DNA of 64,000 nucleotides, taken from positions 1,471,501 through 1,535,500 of the forward strand of contig NZ_CP035310.1 of NCBI RefSeq assembly GCF_004114695.1. Direction: 5' to 3'. Positions 1 to 9,368 of the stretch are shown here, piece by piece. This DNA comes from Erythrobacter sp. HKB08. GTDB taxonomy: Bacteria > Pseudomonadota > Alphaproteobacteria > Sphingomonadales > Sphingomonadaceae. A model generated the notes under the pieces. That model was not told the origin of the DNA, did not search any database, and was given only the letters and a program-made list of their open reading frames with translations. The first letter of the stretch is position 1. Every line of letters starts with the position of its first letter. The position numbers and the translations under genes were made by a program.

Positions 1-112
1 TTTCGCGATCCTGCTGGTCGAGGTCCGCTCCTTCGACTGGCTCTACCTCGCGCACACGGGCCACATGCGCGCGCAGTTCGATGGCGAGGAAGGGCGCTGG
101 GTCGCGCCCTGA
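1..112 (+). CDS. C-terminal end of a flavin split-barrel (PNPOx-like) protein, partial
   Basis: The window opens inside a reading frame (first full codon at base 2) that ends with TGA at 110-112. The 36 visible residues contain FDWLYLAHTGH followed by RAQF and end in WVAP. This pattern, a hydrophobic strand, then GHxRAxF, then a terminal W-x-x-P, resembles the C-terminus of pyridoxamine 5'-phosphate oxidase-type FMN-binding split-barrel proteins. Only the tail is present, so neither substrate nor subfamily can be named. It is convergent with the downstream isomerase gene, with 12 bases between the stops. Confidence 0.5.
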   Translation, partial: FAILLVEVRSFDWLYLAHTGHMRAQFDGEEGRWVAP

Positions 113-124
113 CCCGGGCCGAAA

Positions 125-562
125 TCAGATCTTGGGCTTGATCGCCCGCAAGGTGAGATCGAAGGTCAGGTCCTCGCCCGCGAGCGGGTGATTGCCGTCG
201 ACCTTCACCGTCTCCTCGCCCACTTCGAGGATCTGCAGCATCATCGGCTGCCCGTCGGGCGTCTGCGCCTGCAATGCCATGCCGGGCTGCGGAGCGGGCT
301 CCGGCGGCAGGTTCGCGCGCGGCAGGTCCATGACGAGCGCCGCATTGCGTTGCCCGAATGCCTGGTCGACCGGGATCGAGACGGTCTGCGCATCGCCGAT
401 CTCCATGCCGGTCAGCGCTTCCTCGATCTGCGGGAAAATCTGGCCGTTACCGAGCGTAATCTCCTGCGCCCCGACCTGCGCGGTATTGGCAATCTCCTCC
501 CCGTCGGTGCGGCGGAGGATATAGTCGATGGTCACGGTGTCACCGCTGTTGGGAGTGGTCAT
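125..562 (-). CDS. FKBP-type peptidyl-prolyl cis-trans isomerase, SlyD-like
   Basis: A 145-residue protein that should catalyse cis-trans isomerisation of X-Pro bonds and act as a folding chaperone. It opens with GDTVTIDYILRRTDG, has the SlyD-type GNGQIFPQIEEAL core strand, and then PVDQAFGQRN, which leads into the inserted-flap chaperone domain before returning to the FKBP fold. It lacks the metal-binding His-rich tail of E. coli SlyD and has no signal peptide, so it is probably cytoplasmic. The ATG at 562 is chosen because AAGGAAC lies just upstream; a longer in-frame extension to 652 has low-complexity Arg-rich sequence and no support. Confidence 0.9.
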   Translation of the reverse strand: MTTPNSGDTVTIDYILRRTDGEEIANTAQVGAQEITLGNGQIFPQIEEALTGMEIGDAQTVSIPVDQAFGQRNAALVMDLPRANLPPEPAPQPGMALQAQTPDGQPMMLQILEVGEETVKVDGNHPLAGEDLTFDLTLRAIKPKI

Positions 563-681
563 GGAGTTCCTTTGGAATTCGTGTTCGCGGCTCGATCGAA
601 CCGCATCGGTCGCGCACCTCTCAGTAGGTCGCTTCGGCACGGAGTCTCGCAACTCCGCGAAGTCGAGTCAAACAGGGAGCG

Positions 682-1980
682 CTAGAGGGGCGCCTTGTCT
701 TCGATTCCCTCTTGAGGGTTGTCGGTCGGGGGCACGATGGCACCGAGCGAATCCTCGATGTCGATCAGGGTGCCCAGGATCGTGGCGATTTCGCCGCGTG
801 CGTCGAACTCTACCTCGGTGCGAAACTTGACGCGCCTGTGTGCACCGTCCTGCCGAACGATAGATCCGACATAGGAGAACGGAAGACCCGCGCGTAGTGC
901 GACTGAGATCGCGTGATTGGCCTGCTCCCTGCATTCCGGGTGATGGGCATCGACGAGCGCATCGATACCCTTCGTCTGCTGTTGGGAAGTACCGAGCACC
1001 TTTTGCGCACCGGGCGACCAAGTAACGTCGTTGCTCGCAAGCGCGTAGCGCCAGTGTCCCATCTGCGCGGCATCCTCGGCGGCTTCGAGTGCGCGCTTGC
1101 TCGCGGCAAGTCTTTCGATGTCCTCTCCATGACGGGTCAGGAGCACGGCAATCGGAAGGACCGAAATGACGAGCGCGAAAAGGTACACCTGGAAGAACAT
1201 CACCTGCCCCTCGATCCCGTCGAATGACTGGCTCACGATTCCATAGCCCATCGCCGTCAATAACGACCCTATCCCCGCCACGATGAGCAACGCGATCGAA
1301 GCGCCGCTCAGCCCGACGAGGAATGTCGTGAAGAGCACGACGACCATAGGCAGGAAGAAGAGTGGATACAGGGCCTGTCCGAAGGCGGCCACGCTGGCGA
1401 GACAAGTGGCAATGAACAGCCAGAAGGCGGGAAGCGAAATGAGCCTGCGGGCATGATCCGTGTCCTGGGCGACGAAGAGGATCGTAGGCGTCACAGTCAA
1501 CATGCCGAGCAGCACGGTCGTAAGCCAGGAAACGATGAACTTCTGTTCCCACATGCCGGTCAGCAGAGCGGCAAGTCCGGCGCTGACTGCGCTCGCAAGA
1601 AAAGCAGCGATAGTGAAACCGGCAATCACCCGGGGGCGTGCGAACAACCCGTCGTCGCGAAGCAGGAAGCTCATGACGGCAAGGACGATCCCGCCTTCAA
1701 CGAGGTTGGCCAGCGTATAGCCGAGCGCCGATAGAAACGAGCCATCGGCGAGGAGGTTTGCCGCAAGCGACCCAAGCGCGACACCGATAATGAGCGCATT
1801 GCGCCTGGCTTGCTTGAACAAGATCAGGCCTGCAACATAGACCCCACTTGCAGGCCAGACGGCCGCAATGCCGTCTTCGCCGCTAGTCAGGGACAGCGCG
1901 ATGTGGGCACACCCGAAGTATGCAATGGCGAATACTATTGGCCACAGCATTGCACGCGTGCGTGCACTCTTGTTCGTCAT
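682..1980 (-). CDS. MASE1-PAS membrane sensor protein without output domain
   Basis: About 432 residues. Roughly the first 280 form eight or so hydrophobic segments of the MASE1 integral membrane sensor type (for example AAVWPASGVYVAG). A short linker follows, then one PAS fold (WSPGAQKVLG, later RRVKFRTEVEFD and IATILGTLIDIED). The protein ends about 15 residues after the PAS domain. MASE1 is normally joined to a histidine kinase, GGDEF or EAL output, and none is encoded here or immediately downstream. ATG at 1980 has GGGGGA upstream; an ATG at 2025 is possible but has no ribosome site. It probably signals by protein-protein contact or is a truncated relic. Confidence 0.8.
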   Translation of the reverse strand: MTNKSARTRAMLWPIVFAIAYFGCAHIALSLTSGEDGIAAVWPASGVYVAGLILFKQARRNALIIGVALGSLAANLLADGSFLSALGYTLANLVEGGIVLAVMSFLLRDDGLFARPRVIAGFTIAAFLASAVSAGLAALLTGMWEQKFIVSWLTTVLLGMLTVTPTILFVAQDTDHARRLISLPAFWLFIATCLASVAAFGQALYPLFFLPMVVVLFTTFLVGLSGASIALLIVAGIGSLLTAMGYGIVSQSFDGIEGQVMFFQVYLFALVISVLPIAVLLTRHGEDIERLAASKRALEAAEDAAQMGHWRYALASNDVTWSPGAQKVLGTSQQQTKGIDALVDAHHPECREQANHAISVALRAGLPFSYVGSIVRQDGAHRRVKFRTEVEFDARGEIATILGTLIDIEDSLGAIVPPTDNPQEGIEDKAPL

Positions 1981-2035
1981 CTTGTCAGTCCCCCAAGGTC
2001 GCGTGGCGCTTGGCAGGACTGACATTTATTAGCAA

Positions 2036-3715
<1,680 letters not shown>

Positions 3716-3916
3716 CGGAGGCGATCCTTCGGGGTAATTCGGGTGAACGGGATTTGCCCGCGCAGATAGGGACTGAAGGCGCTTCGGGCAAGCGCGCGGT
3801 GGCGCCGGCGGGCCGGTTTTGTGCGGTGACCGGCCTTCCGCTCCATTTTCGCCGAAAATTCAACGGGTGGTTAACCTTGACCGGTTAGGACGCGGTTCGG
3901 GAACTTGGACGGGGAT

Positions 3917-5119
3917 ATGCAAAGCCAGATCGTAGGACTTGTTACGCCGCTGATGGCGCTGGTCTTTGTGGCCGTCTTCCTGCTGCTGTGGTGGCGCGGG
4001 CAGATGGGTAACCACGTGCTCGGCTTTGCCGGTTCCTACGCGTTCTTCGCGATCGGCTTTACCGTCACCCACGTTTTCGACGTGACGTCGCCCTACCTGT
4101 TCCACTCCACCCAGCTGTTTTACACGCTCGGCACCGTCAGCGTGATCTGGGGCGCGGTAACCCGCGTCGGCCAGGAAACACCATTCGGTGCCCTCGCGCT
4201 CGTCTATGCGATTTCGGCAGCGACGCTCGCGGTTTCCGTCGGCGTATCGAGCGACGTGGCGCCGCGCCTCTACATCGTGAATACCGGCTACGGCATCATG
4301 TTCACGCTCGGCGCGATGGCCCTGGTGCGCTCGCGCCGGCGTGAGTTGTTCGACACGTTGGTGATCATCTTCTTCGCGCTGAGCGCGATCAATTTCTTCG
4401 TCCGTCCGGTCCTGACGCTGCTGATCGAGCAGAATATCCCGGCCGCCGATTACCGGGAATCGATCTACTACTCGGTGCTCAACCTTGCGCTCACGATCAT
4501 GTCGCTGGTCACCGCGATTACGCTGTTCGGGGCCTGCGTTTCGGACCTCCTTGGATCGGTGAAAGACCGTGCCAATCGCGACGGCCTGACCGGTCTCAGG
4601 AACCGCCAGTCTTTCGAGCACGAAGTCCAGCTCAAGATGGAGCGGGCCAGGAACGCGAATGTCCCGCTTGCTCTTGTCGTCGCCGATATCGACCACTTCA
4701 AGCAGGTCAACGACCTGTGGGGCCACCAGACCGGCGACAGCGCCATCGCGCAATTCGGGCGCCTGATCGAAGGGCAGATCCGCGATGCCGACATTTCGGG
4801 CCGCATCGGCGGCGAGGAATTCTGCATTCTCGTGTGGAACTGCGACGAACAGGCCGCCGAGCGCCTTGCAACGCGCATTCGCAAGATTTTCGCCATCGAG
4901 CAGATCGACGGCATGCCCAAGCACATGCGCCTGACCGCCAGCTTCGGTGTTGCAGGGCTGCAGCCAGGCGAACGCTATCCGGGCTGGTTCGCCCGCGCCG
5001 ACGAAGCGCTCTACGCCGCCAAGGAAGGCGGGCGCGACATGGTCGTGGCTGCATCCGACGAACGTGTTGCCGATCTGGAAGACGGGGACTCGGTTCCGGC
5101 ATGGGTGGCAGCGGCCTAG
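3917..5119 (+). CDS. Membrane-bound diguanylate cyclase (GGDEF domain)
   Basis: About 400 residues that should make cyclic di-GMP from two GTP at the inner membrane. The first ~215 residues are six to seven hydrophobic helices of unassigned sensory type. The GGDEF domain starts at RDGLTGLRNR; the active-site loop is GGEEF at residues 298-302, an accepted active variant. An RxxD inhibitory site (RDAD, residues 289-292) sits exactly five residues before it, so product inhibition is expected. ATG at 3917 is preferred over a TTG at 3905. There is no EAL domain. The gene stands alone, divergent from ettA. Confidence 0.92.
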   Translation: MQSQIVGLVTPLMALVFVAVFLLLWWRGQMGNHVLGFAGSYAFFAIGFTVTHVFDVTSPYLFHSTQLFYTLGTVSVIWGAVTRVGQETPFGALALVYAISAATLAVSVGVSSDVAPRLYIVNTGYGIMFTLGAMALVRSRRRELFDTLVIIFFALSAINFFVRPVLTLLIEQNIPAADYRESIYYSVLNLALTIMSLVTAITLFGACVSDLLGSVKDRANRDGLTGLRNRQSFEHEVQLKMERARNANVPLALVVADIDHFKQVNDLWGHQTGDSAIAQFGRLIEGQIRDADISGRIGGEEFCILVWNCDEQAAERLATRIRKIFAIEQIDGMPKHMRLTASFGVAGLQPGERYPGWFARADEALYAAKEGGRDMVVAASDERVADLEDGDSVPAWVAAA

Positions 5120-5174
5120 GCCCACCTATCTGCGCGCTGGACAGGTTCCACGCGCGCCGATAGCAAGCCTCGCC

Positions 5175-6566
5175 ATGAACAAGTCGCTGCTCGCGCTCAC
5201 CGCGCTTTCGCTTTCCCTCGCCGCCACCACGACCGCACAGGCTGACGATCATGGCTCGATGACGCTCGAGCAAATGGCCAATGCCGCGCTCACGCAGGAT
5301 ACGATCGCGTGGGACTTCGTCGAGGGGATCACGACCGAGGTCGGCCCGCGCCAGGCGGGGACCGAGGCGGAAAAGCGCGGCCGCGACTGGGCGGTCGCAT
5401 GGCTCAAGGAGCAGGGCTTCCGGAACGTTGCCGACGAGCCGTTCGAGATGGAAACCTGGGTCCCGGGCGACCTGCACAAGGCGGAAATCCTCAGCCCGTT
5501 CCCGCAGCCGCTGGTCGTCCAGCCGCTCGGCGGAACGGCGTCTACCGGCCCTGACGGCATCACCGCAGAGGTGGTCTATTTCCGCAATGTCGCCGAGCTC
5601 ATGGCAGCTCCCGATGGCAGTCTCGCAGGCAAGATCGCGTTCATCTCGCACAGCATGACGCCGACGCAGGACGGCTCGCAATACGGCTTTGCCGGTCCGG
5701 CCCGCTGGGTCGGTTCGGGCATAGCGGCGAGCAAGGGGGCGGTTGCGACCGTGATCAAGTCGGTCGGCACCGACTACCACCGCAATCCGCACACTGGCGG
5801 GGCGGGCTTCCCGGAAGGTGTCGCGCCGACCCCCGCTGGTGCGCTCTCGCTGCCCGATGCGGCCAATCTCGAGCGCATGTTCGCGCGGGCCGATGGCCAG
5901 CCGATCACCATGAAACTGACGCTGACCCCGCAGCAGCTCGGCACGACGCTGAGCGGCAATGTGGTGGGCGAGATCGTCGGGCGCGATCCCTCGCTCCCGC
6001 CGGTCCTGATCGCATGTCACATCGACAGCTGGTGGAACGGAACCGGCGCGTTCGACGATGGCGCGGGCTGCGGCATCGTTTCGGCAGCCGCGCTCCACGT
6101 GTCGCACACCGGCCAGCCGCTGCGCACCATTCGCGTGCTGATGGCGGGCGCTGAGGAAACCGGCCTGTGGGGCTCGAAAGCCTACAGTGCCGCGCATATC
6201 GACGAGCCGATCGCCGTCGGCCTCGAAAGCGATTTCGGTGCGGACCGCATCTGGCGCTTCGAAAGCAATTTCCGCGAGAGCAACCCGGAACTGCACGCAA
6301 AGCTGGCAGCAGCGGTTGCGCGCTTCGGTGTGGCAAACTCGACCAATGTCGCGAGCGGCGGGGCGGACATCAACATCGCGCGCGACCAGGGCACGGCGAT
6401 CATCGACCTGCAGCAGGACGGCACGCGCTATTTCGACTTGCACCACACGCCGGACGACACGCTCGACAAGATCGATCCGGTCCAGCTGCGCCAGAATGTC
6501 GCGGTGTGGACGCAGGTCGTCGGCATCCTCGCCAACGAGCCGGGGCCGATCAAACCTGCGGAGTGA
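5175..6566 (+). CDS. Secreted M28-family zinc peptidase
   Basis: 463 residues with an N-terminal signal peptide (hydrophobic to about residue 17, then TAQADD). The M28 two-zinc centre is visible in order: HID in ACHIDSW, the bridging Asp in GAFDDGAGCG, the Glu pair in AGAEETGLWG, the Asp in ESDFGAD and the final His in HHTPDD. The stretch between the signal peptide and the catalytic fold contains the PA-like insertion usual for secreted members. It is expected to be a periplasmic or exported aminopeptidase or carboxypeptidase; the substrate is unknown. It ends 17 bases inside the 3' end of the convergent MATE gene. Confidence 0.9.
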   Translation: MNKSLLALTALSLSLAATTTAQADDHGSMTLEQMANAALTQDTIAWDFVEGITTEVGPRQAGTEAEKRGRDWAVAWLKEQGFRNVADEPFEMETWVPGDLHKAEILSPFPQPLVVQPLGGTASTGPDGITAEVVYFRNVAELMAAPDGSLAGKIAFISHSMTPTQDGSQYGFAGPARWVGSGIAASKGAVATVIKSVGTDYHRNPHTGGAGFPEGVAPTPAGALSLPDAANLERMFARADGQPITMKLTLTPQQLGTTLSGNVVGEIVGRDPSLPPVLIACHIDSWWNGTGAFDDGAGCGIVSAAALHVSHTGQPLRTIRVLMAGAEETGLWGSKAYSAAHIDEPIAVGLESDFGADRIWRFESNFRESNPELHAKLAAAVARFGVANSTNVASGGADINIARDQGTAIIDLQQDGTRYFDLHHTPDDTLDKIDPVQLRQNVAVWTQVVGILANEPGPIKPAE

Positions 6567-7917
6567 TTTCCTGCGCTTCGGGCAAGTCGCGCGAAACGAG
6601 GCGCGGCAGGAGTGCGATCTGAAGCACCGCCCGGACCAACAGAAACAGGCTGAACGAGAGCCACAGCCCGTGGTTGCCGAGCGGCCAGGTCAACCATAGC
6701 GCGAGCGCGAAGACGATCGCCGAACCAGCCATCGAGATGAGCAGCGCGCGCGTCCAGCTCGCGCCGACGAATATCCCGTCGAACACGAAGCCCGCGACCC
6801 CGGCGAAGGGAATCACCAGCAGCCATGGGGCGACATCGATTGCCGCCTGCGCCACATTATCGGTCGCGGCGAAACTGCGGAGCACTGGCTCTGCGAGCCA
6901 GAAATAGGCGAAGGCGACAAAGGCGGCAGCCGCGAAGCCGCGCAGCAGGATGGCCTTGAGATAAGCGACGAAACCGCGGCGGTCGCGCGCCCCGAAGCGC
7001 TCGCCATTGAGGACCTGTGCGGCGTTCTCGAACCCGTCGAGCAAGAGGGCGGTGAAGACGAAGATCTGGTAGATGATGCCGTTCGCAGCCAGCACGACTT
7101 CGCCGCGTTCCGCGCTCAAGCGGGTGAGGGTGGCGAGGGCGACCATCAGGATGACCGTGCGCAGGAACAGGTCGCGGTTGACCGACAGGAACGGGCGAAG
7201 CGAGCCCCACGAATAGCTCGCACCCTGCCGCGCTGCCGAGGCCAGCCGCACCAGCGTCTCGCCGCGGCAGACGAAGGCGGCGACCACTGCCAGCTTGGCA
7301 TATTCCGCGATGAAGCTCGACCAGCCGATCCCGGCGATACCCATGTCGAGACCGAGCACGAACCACAGGCCGAGTGCGACATTGAGCAGGTTGTAGCCGA
7401 CCTCGAAGATCAGCACGGCGGTCATCTTCCGGCGACCTACGAGGAAGCCGACGAGGGCGAGATTGGCCATCACCGCCGGGGCGGACCAGTAGCGGATTTC
7501 GGCATAGACGCTCGCTGCCCCCATCACGTCGCCCTGCGCGCCCAGCGTGGCGAGCAGCCACGGCAGCAGGACCGGCTTGAGCACGAGCAGGGTCGCCGCG
7601 ATGGCGAGGCCGACGATGAGTCCGCGTAGCAGGATCTGTGCCTGTGCGTCCTCACCCTCACGCGTGCCTGCCTGCGCGACGAGGCCGGTGGTCCCGGTCT
7701 TGAGGAAATTCATCACGGTAAAAAGCACCGCGAACAGGCGCGCGCCGACATCGACCGCCCCTTGCGCCGAGGCATCGCCCAGCCGGCCGACGATCCACAT
7801 GTCGCCGAGCCCGATCAGCGCGGTCGCGACATTGGTCAGCATGGCGGGGAGGGCGATCGCCCAGATCGCACGCGTGTCGATGGAGGATGTCCGGAGTGCG
7901 GTAGGTCGAGTATTCAT
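6550..7917 (-). CDS. MATE family multidrug/sodium antiporter
   Basis: 455 residues with twelve hydrophobic segments arranged as two six-helix halves. It opens with IWAIALPAMLTNVATALIGLGD, the MATE N-terminal helix with GLGDMWIVGRLG. The family exports cationic drugs or metabolites by H+ or Na+ antiport; the substrate cannot be inferred. Start ATG at 7917 has GGGAGGCGGC upstream. A longer frame runs back through the neighbouring tRNA-Pro gene and is rejected. The 3' end overlaps the convergent M28 peptidase gene. Confidence 0.9.
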   Translation of the reverse strand: MNTRPTALRTSSIDTRAIWAIALPAMLTNVATALIGLGDMWIVGRLGDASAQGAVDVGARLFAVLFTVMNFLKTGTTGLVAQAGTREGEDAQAQILLRGLIVGLAIAATLLVLKPVLLPWLLATLGAQGDVMGAASVYAEIRYWSAPAVMANLALVGFLVGRRKMTAVLIFEVGYNLLNVALGLWFVLGLDMGIAGIGWSSFIAEYAKLAVVAAFVCRGETLVRLASAARQGASYSWGSLRPFLSVNRDLFLRTVILMVALATLTRLSAERGEVVLAANGIIYQIFVFTALLLDGFENAAQVLNGERFGARDRRGFVAYLKAILLRGFAAAAFVAFAYFWLAEPVLRSFAATDNVAQAAIDVAPWLLVIPFAGVAGFVFDGIFVGASWTRALLISMAGSAIVFALALWLTWPLGNHGLWLSFSLFLLVRAVLQIALLPRLVSRDLPEAQEITPQV

Positions 7918-7958
7918 CGTGCCGCCTCCCTCGCTTCGCTTGGGAGCATTCTGGCCGA

Positions 7959-7977
7959 AAGTGTCCCCCGGACACTT
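7959..7977. repeat. Perfect 8-bp hairpin between tRNA-Pro and the MATE gene
   Basis: The arms AAGTGTCC and GGACACTT are exact inverted repeats separated by three C residues (minus-strand reading: stem, GGG loop, stem, then TTTC). It lies 17 bases after the 3' end of tRNA-Pro and 41 bases before the MATE start codon. It could be a weak terminator for the tRNA transcript, an operator, or one copy of a dispersed palindromic repeat. The T run is short, so a terminator call is not secure. Confidence 0.5.
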
Positions 7978-7993
7978 CCGAGTCCCAAGATGC

Positions 7994-8070
7994 TGGTCGG
8001 GGAGACTGGATTCGAACCAGCGACCCCCTGTACCCAAAACAGGTGCGCTACCAGGCTGCGCCACTCCCCG
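7994..8070 (-). tRNA. tRNA-Pro (anticodon UGG)
   Basis: A 77-base cloverleaf on the minus strand. Acceptor CGGGGAG pairs with CTCCCCG, then A and an encoded CCA. The D arm is GCGC/GCGC. The anticodon stem CCTGT/ACAGG holds the loop TTTGGGT (anticodon TGG), and the T arm contains GGTTCGAATCC. The anticodon reads CCA and, by wobble, other proline codons. Confidence 0.97.
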
Positions 8071-8181
8071 ACCGTGCGCGCGCCTCTAGAGGCATTGCAC
8101 GCCTATCTCAACGTCTTTCGCGACAAATCGTGCTTTGCGGCAAAGCGGCTGCACTTTTGCTGTCATGGAAGGGACATCCGG

Positions 8182-8254
8182 TGGGCCCGGCAGGATTCGA
8201 ACCCGCGACCTAGCCGTTATGAGCGGCCAGCTCTAACCGCTGAGCTACAGGCCC
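8182..8254 (-). tRNA. tRNA with CAU anticodon, probably tRNA-Ile2 (lysidine-type)
   Basis: A 73-base cloverleaf: acceptor GGGCCTG with CGGGCCC (one G-U pair), D stem GCTC/GAGC, anticodon stem GGCCG/CGGCT with loop CTCATAA (anticodon CAT), and T arm GCGGG/CCTGC with a TTCGAAT loop. The acceptor and the AGGTCG variable loop look more like minor tRNA-Ile, whose C34 is converted to lysidine by TilS, than elongator or initiator tRNA-Met, but this is not decisive. The CCA is not encoded (ACC is followed by G), unlike the other three tRNAs here. Confidence 0.9.
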
Positions 8255-8325
8255 CCAGATGCCGTCGAGCCAGCGCGCGTTACAGCGCGGCCTCTCAACT
8301 ATCAAGGCGTTGCGATCGCGGGCGA

Positions 8326-9327
8326 TCACTTGCGCACGACCGATCGCATGATGTGTTCGACGCTGGTCGGCTTCACGCTGCGCAGTTCGAGATAGCCGTA
8401 AACGCGGCGCCACCAGTCGTAGAGGCGATCGAGATCTTCCTCGCTGCGCACGTAGGGCGTGTTGCCCGGCACGAGCGAAGGGCTGTGGAAGGACAGGACG
8501 AGCAGCGGCAGCCCGTCGTCGAGCGCGATGTCGATGCCGCGAATGGCTTCCTCCACCGACACGCCTTCGGGCGTCAGCGGAATGCGCTCGAGCAGGCCGA
8601 GCTTGGTGAACAGACCGGGAAGCCGGTTCACCTTCTCGAGCATTGGCGAAAGGCGGCGTCCCAGTTCGCGCAGCAAACCCCAGTGGACCGTGGTCAGCGG
8701 AAGCTCGAGCAGCGATTGCGCCTCGTCTACCCAATAGGGCTCGAGCGGATGGTCGAGGTAGTTGCGCCCCCCGAAAGGCGAATAGTCCCACAGCGGCCTG
8801 ACCGACGTATCGATGGCGACACCGGCATCGACCAGCATCTCTCCACTGTCGGGTCCGAGCCCGTAACGCCCGGCGCGGTAGATCATCGGCGCGGTTTGGA
8901 AATTGCGCTCGATCTCGCCCTTCAGCCGGGCGAACTTCTCGCGCTCCAGCTCGCGCGGCAGGTTGCCGGCGAAGCTGTTGTGCGCCGTCACATCTTCCTC
9001 GAAGGGAGGGTTGACCCACGGGTGGAGCTGGATGCCGATTTCCGCCTTGCCCTGCCTGACAGGACCGGAAAGGATTTCGGCAGCCTCCGGCGAAGTCGCG
9101 ATCGGGTAGTCGATCAGGTAGAGCGGAACGACGCCGAGACCCTCGCAGAACTGCTGGAACTTCGCGAGGCGCGGGACATGGCCGAGACCGTGCCCTTCGG
9201 CGCTGAAAGGCTTGTCCCAGTCGAACTCTTCCTCGGTATCGACGGTAAGGAGCGCGCGCTGCCCGAAGTCCGGCGCGAATTGCGCCTTCGAGCCCGCTGG
9301 GGGAGGTTCGATGATTGACCGGTCCAC
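8326..9327 (-). CDS. Polysaccharide deacetylase family protein (WalW-like)
   Basis: 333 residues. A NodB-type deacetylase fold is indicated by the acidic TVDTEEEFDW near residue 28 (metal-binding Asp), the QLHPWVNPP metal-His strand, and YRAGRYGLG, the R-x-G-R strand of this subfamily. Such enzymes de-N-acetylate a surface polysaccharide. This WalW-like subgroup sits with exopolysaccharide genes in other organisms, but no other polysaccharide gene is adjacent here. There is no signal peptide. It is probably cotranscribed with the upstream kinase gene, whose stop is 41 bases before this start. Confidence 0.78.
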   Translation of the reverse strand: MDRSIIEPPPAGSKAQFAPDFGQRALLTVDTEEEFDWDKPFSAEGHGLGHVPRLAKFQQFCEGLGVVPLYLIDYPIATSPEAAEILSGPVRQGKAEIGIQLHPWVNPPFEEDVTAHNSFAGNLPRELEREKFARLKGEIERNFQTAPMIYRAGRYGLGPDSGEMLVDAGVAIDTSVRPLWDYSPFGGRNYLDHPLEPYWVDEAQSLLELPLTTVHWGLLRELGRRLSPMLEKVNRLPGLFTKLGLLERIPLTPEGVSVEEAIRGIDIALDDGLPLLVLSFHSPSLVPGNTPYVRSEEDLDRLYDWWRRVYGYLELRSVKPTSVEHIMRSVVRK

Positions 9328-9368
9328 CGTGCCGGTAGCCTTCCCTCCAAATGCCCTGGGCGACGGCC

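Noticed and set aside
4707-6446. Long minus-strand frame opposite the diguanylate cyclase end and M28 peptidase
   Set aside because: It crosses two real genes, is Arg/Ala-rich and lacks any family motif or ribosome site.
6550-8064. Longer MATE protein starting inside tRNA-Pro
   Set aside because: The extra 49 residues come from translating the tRNA gene; the ATG at 7917 has a good ribosome site.
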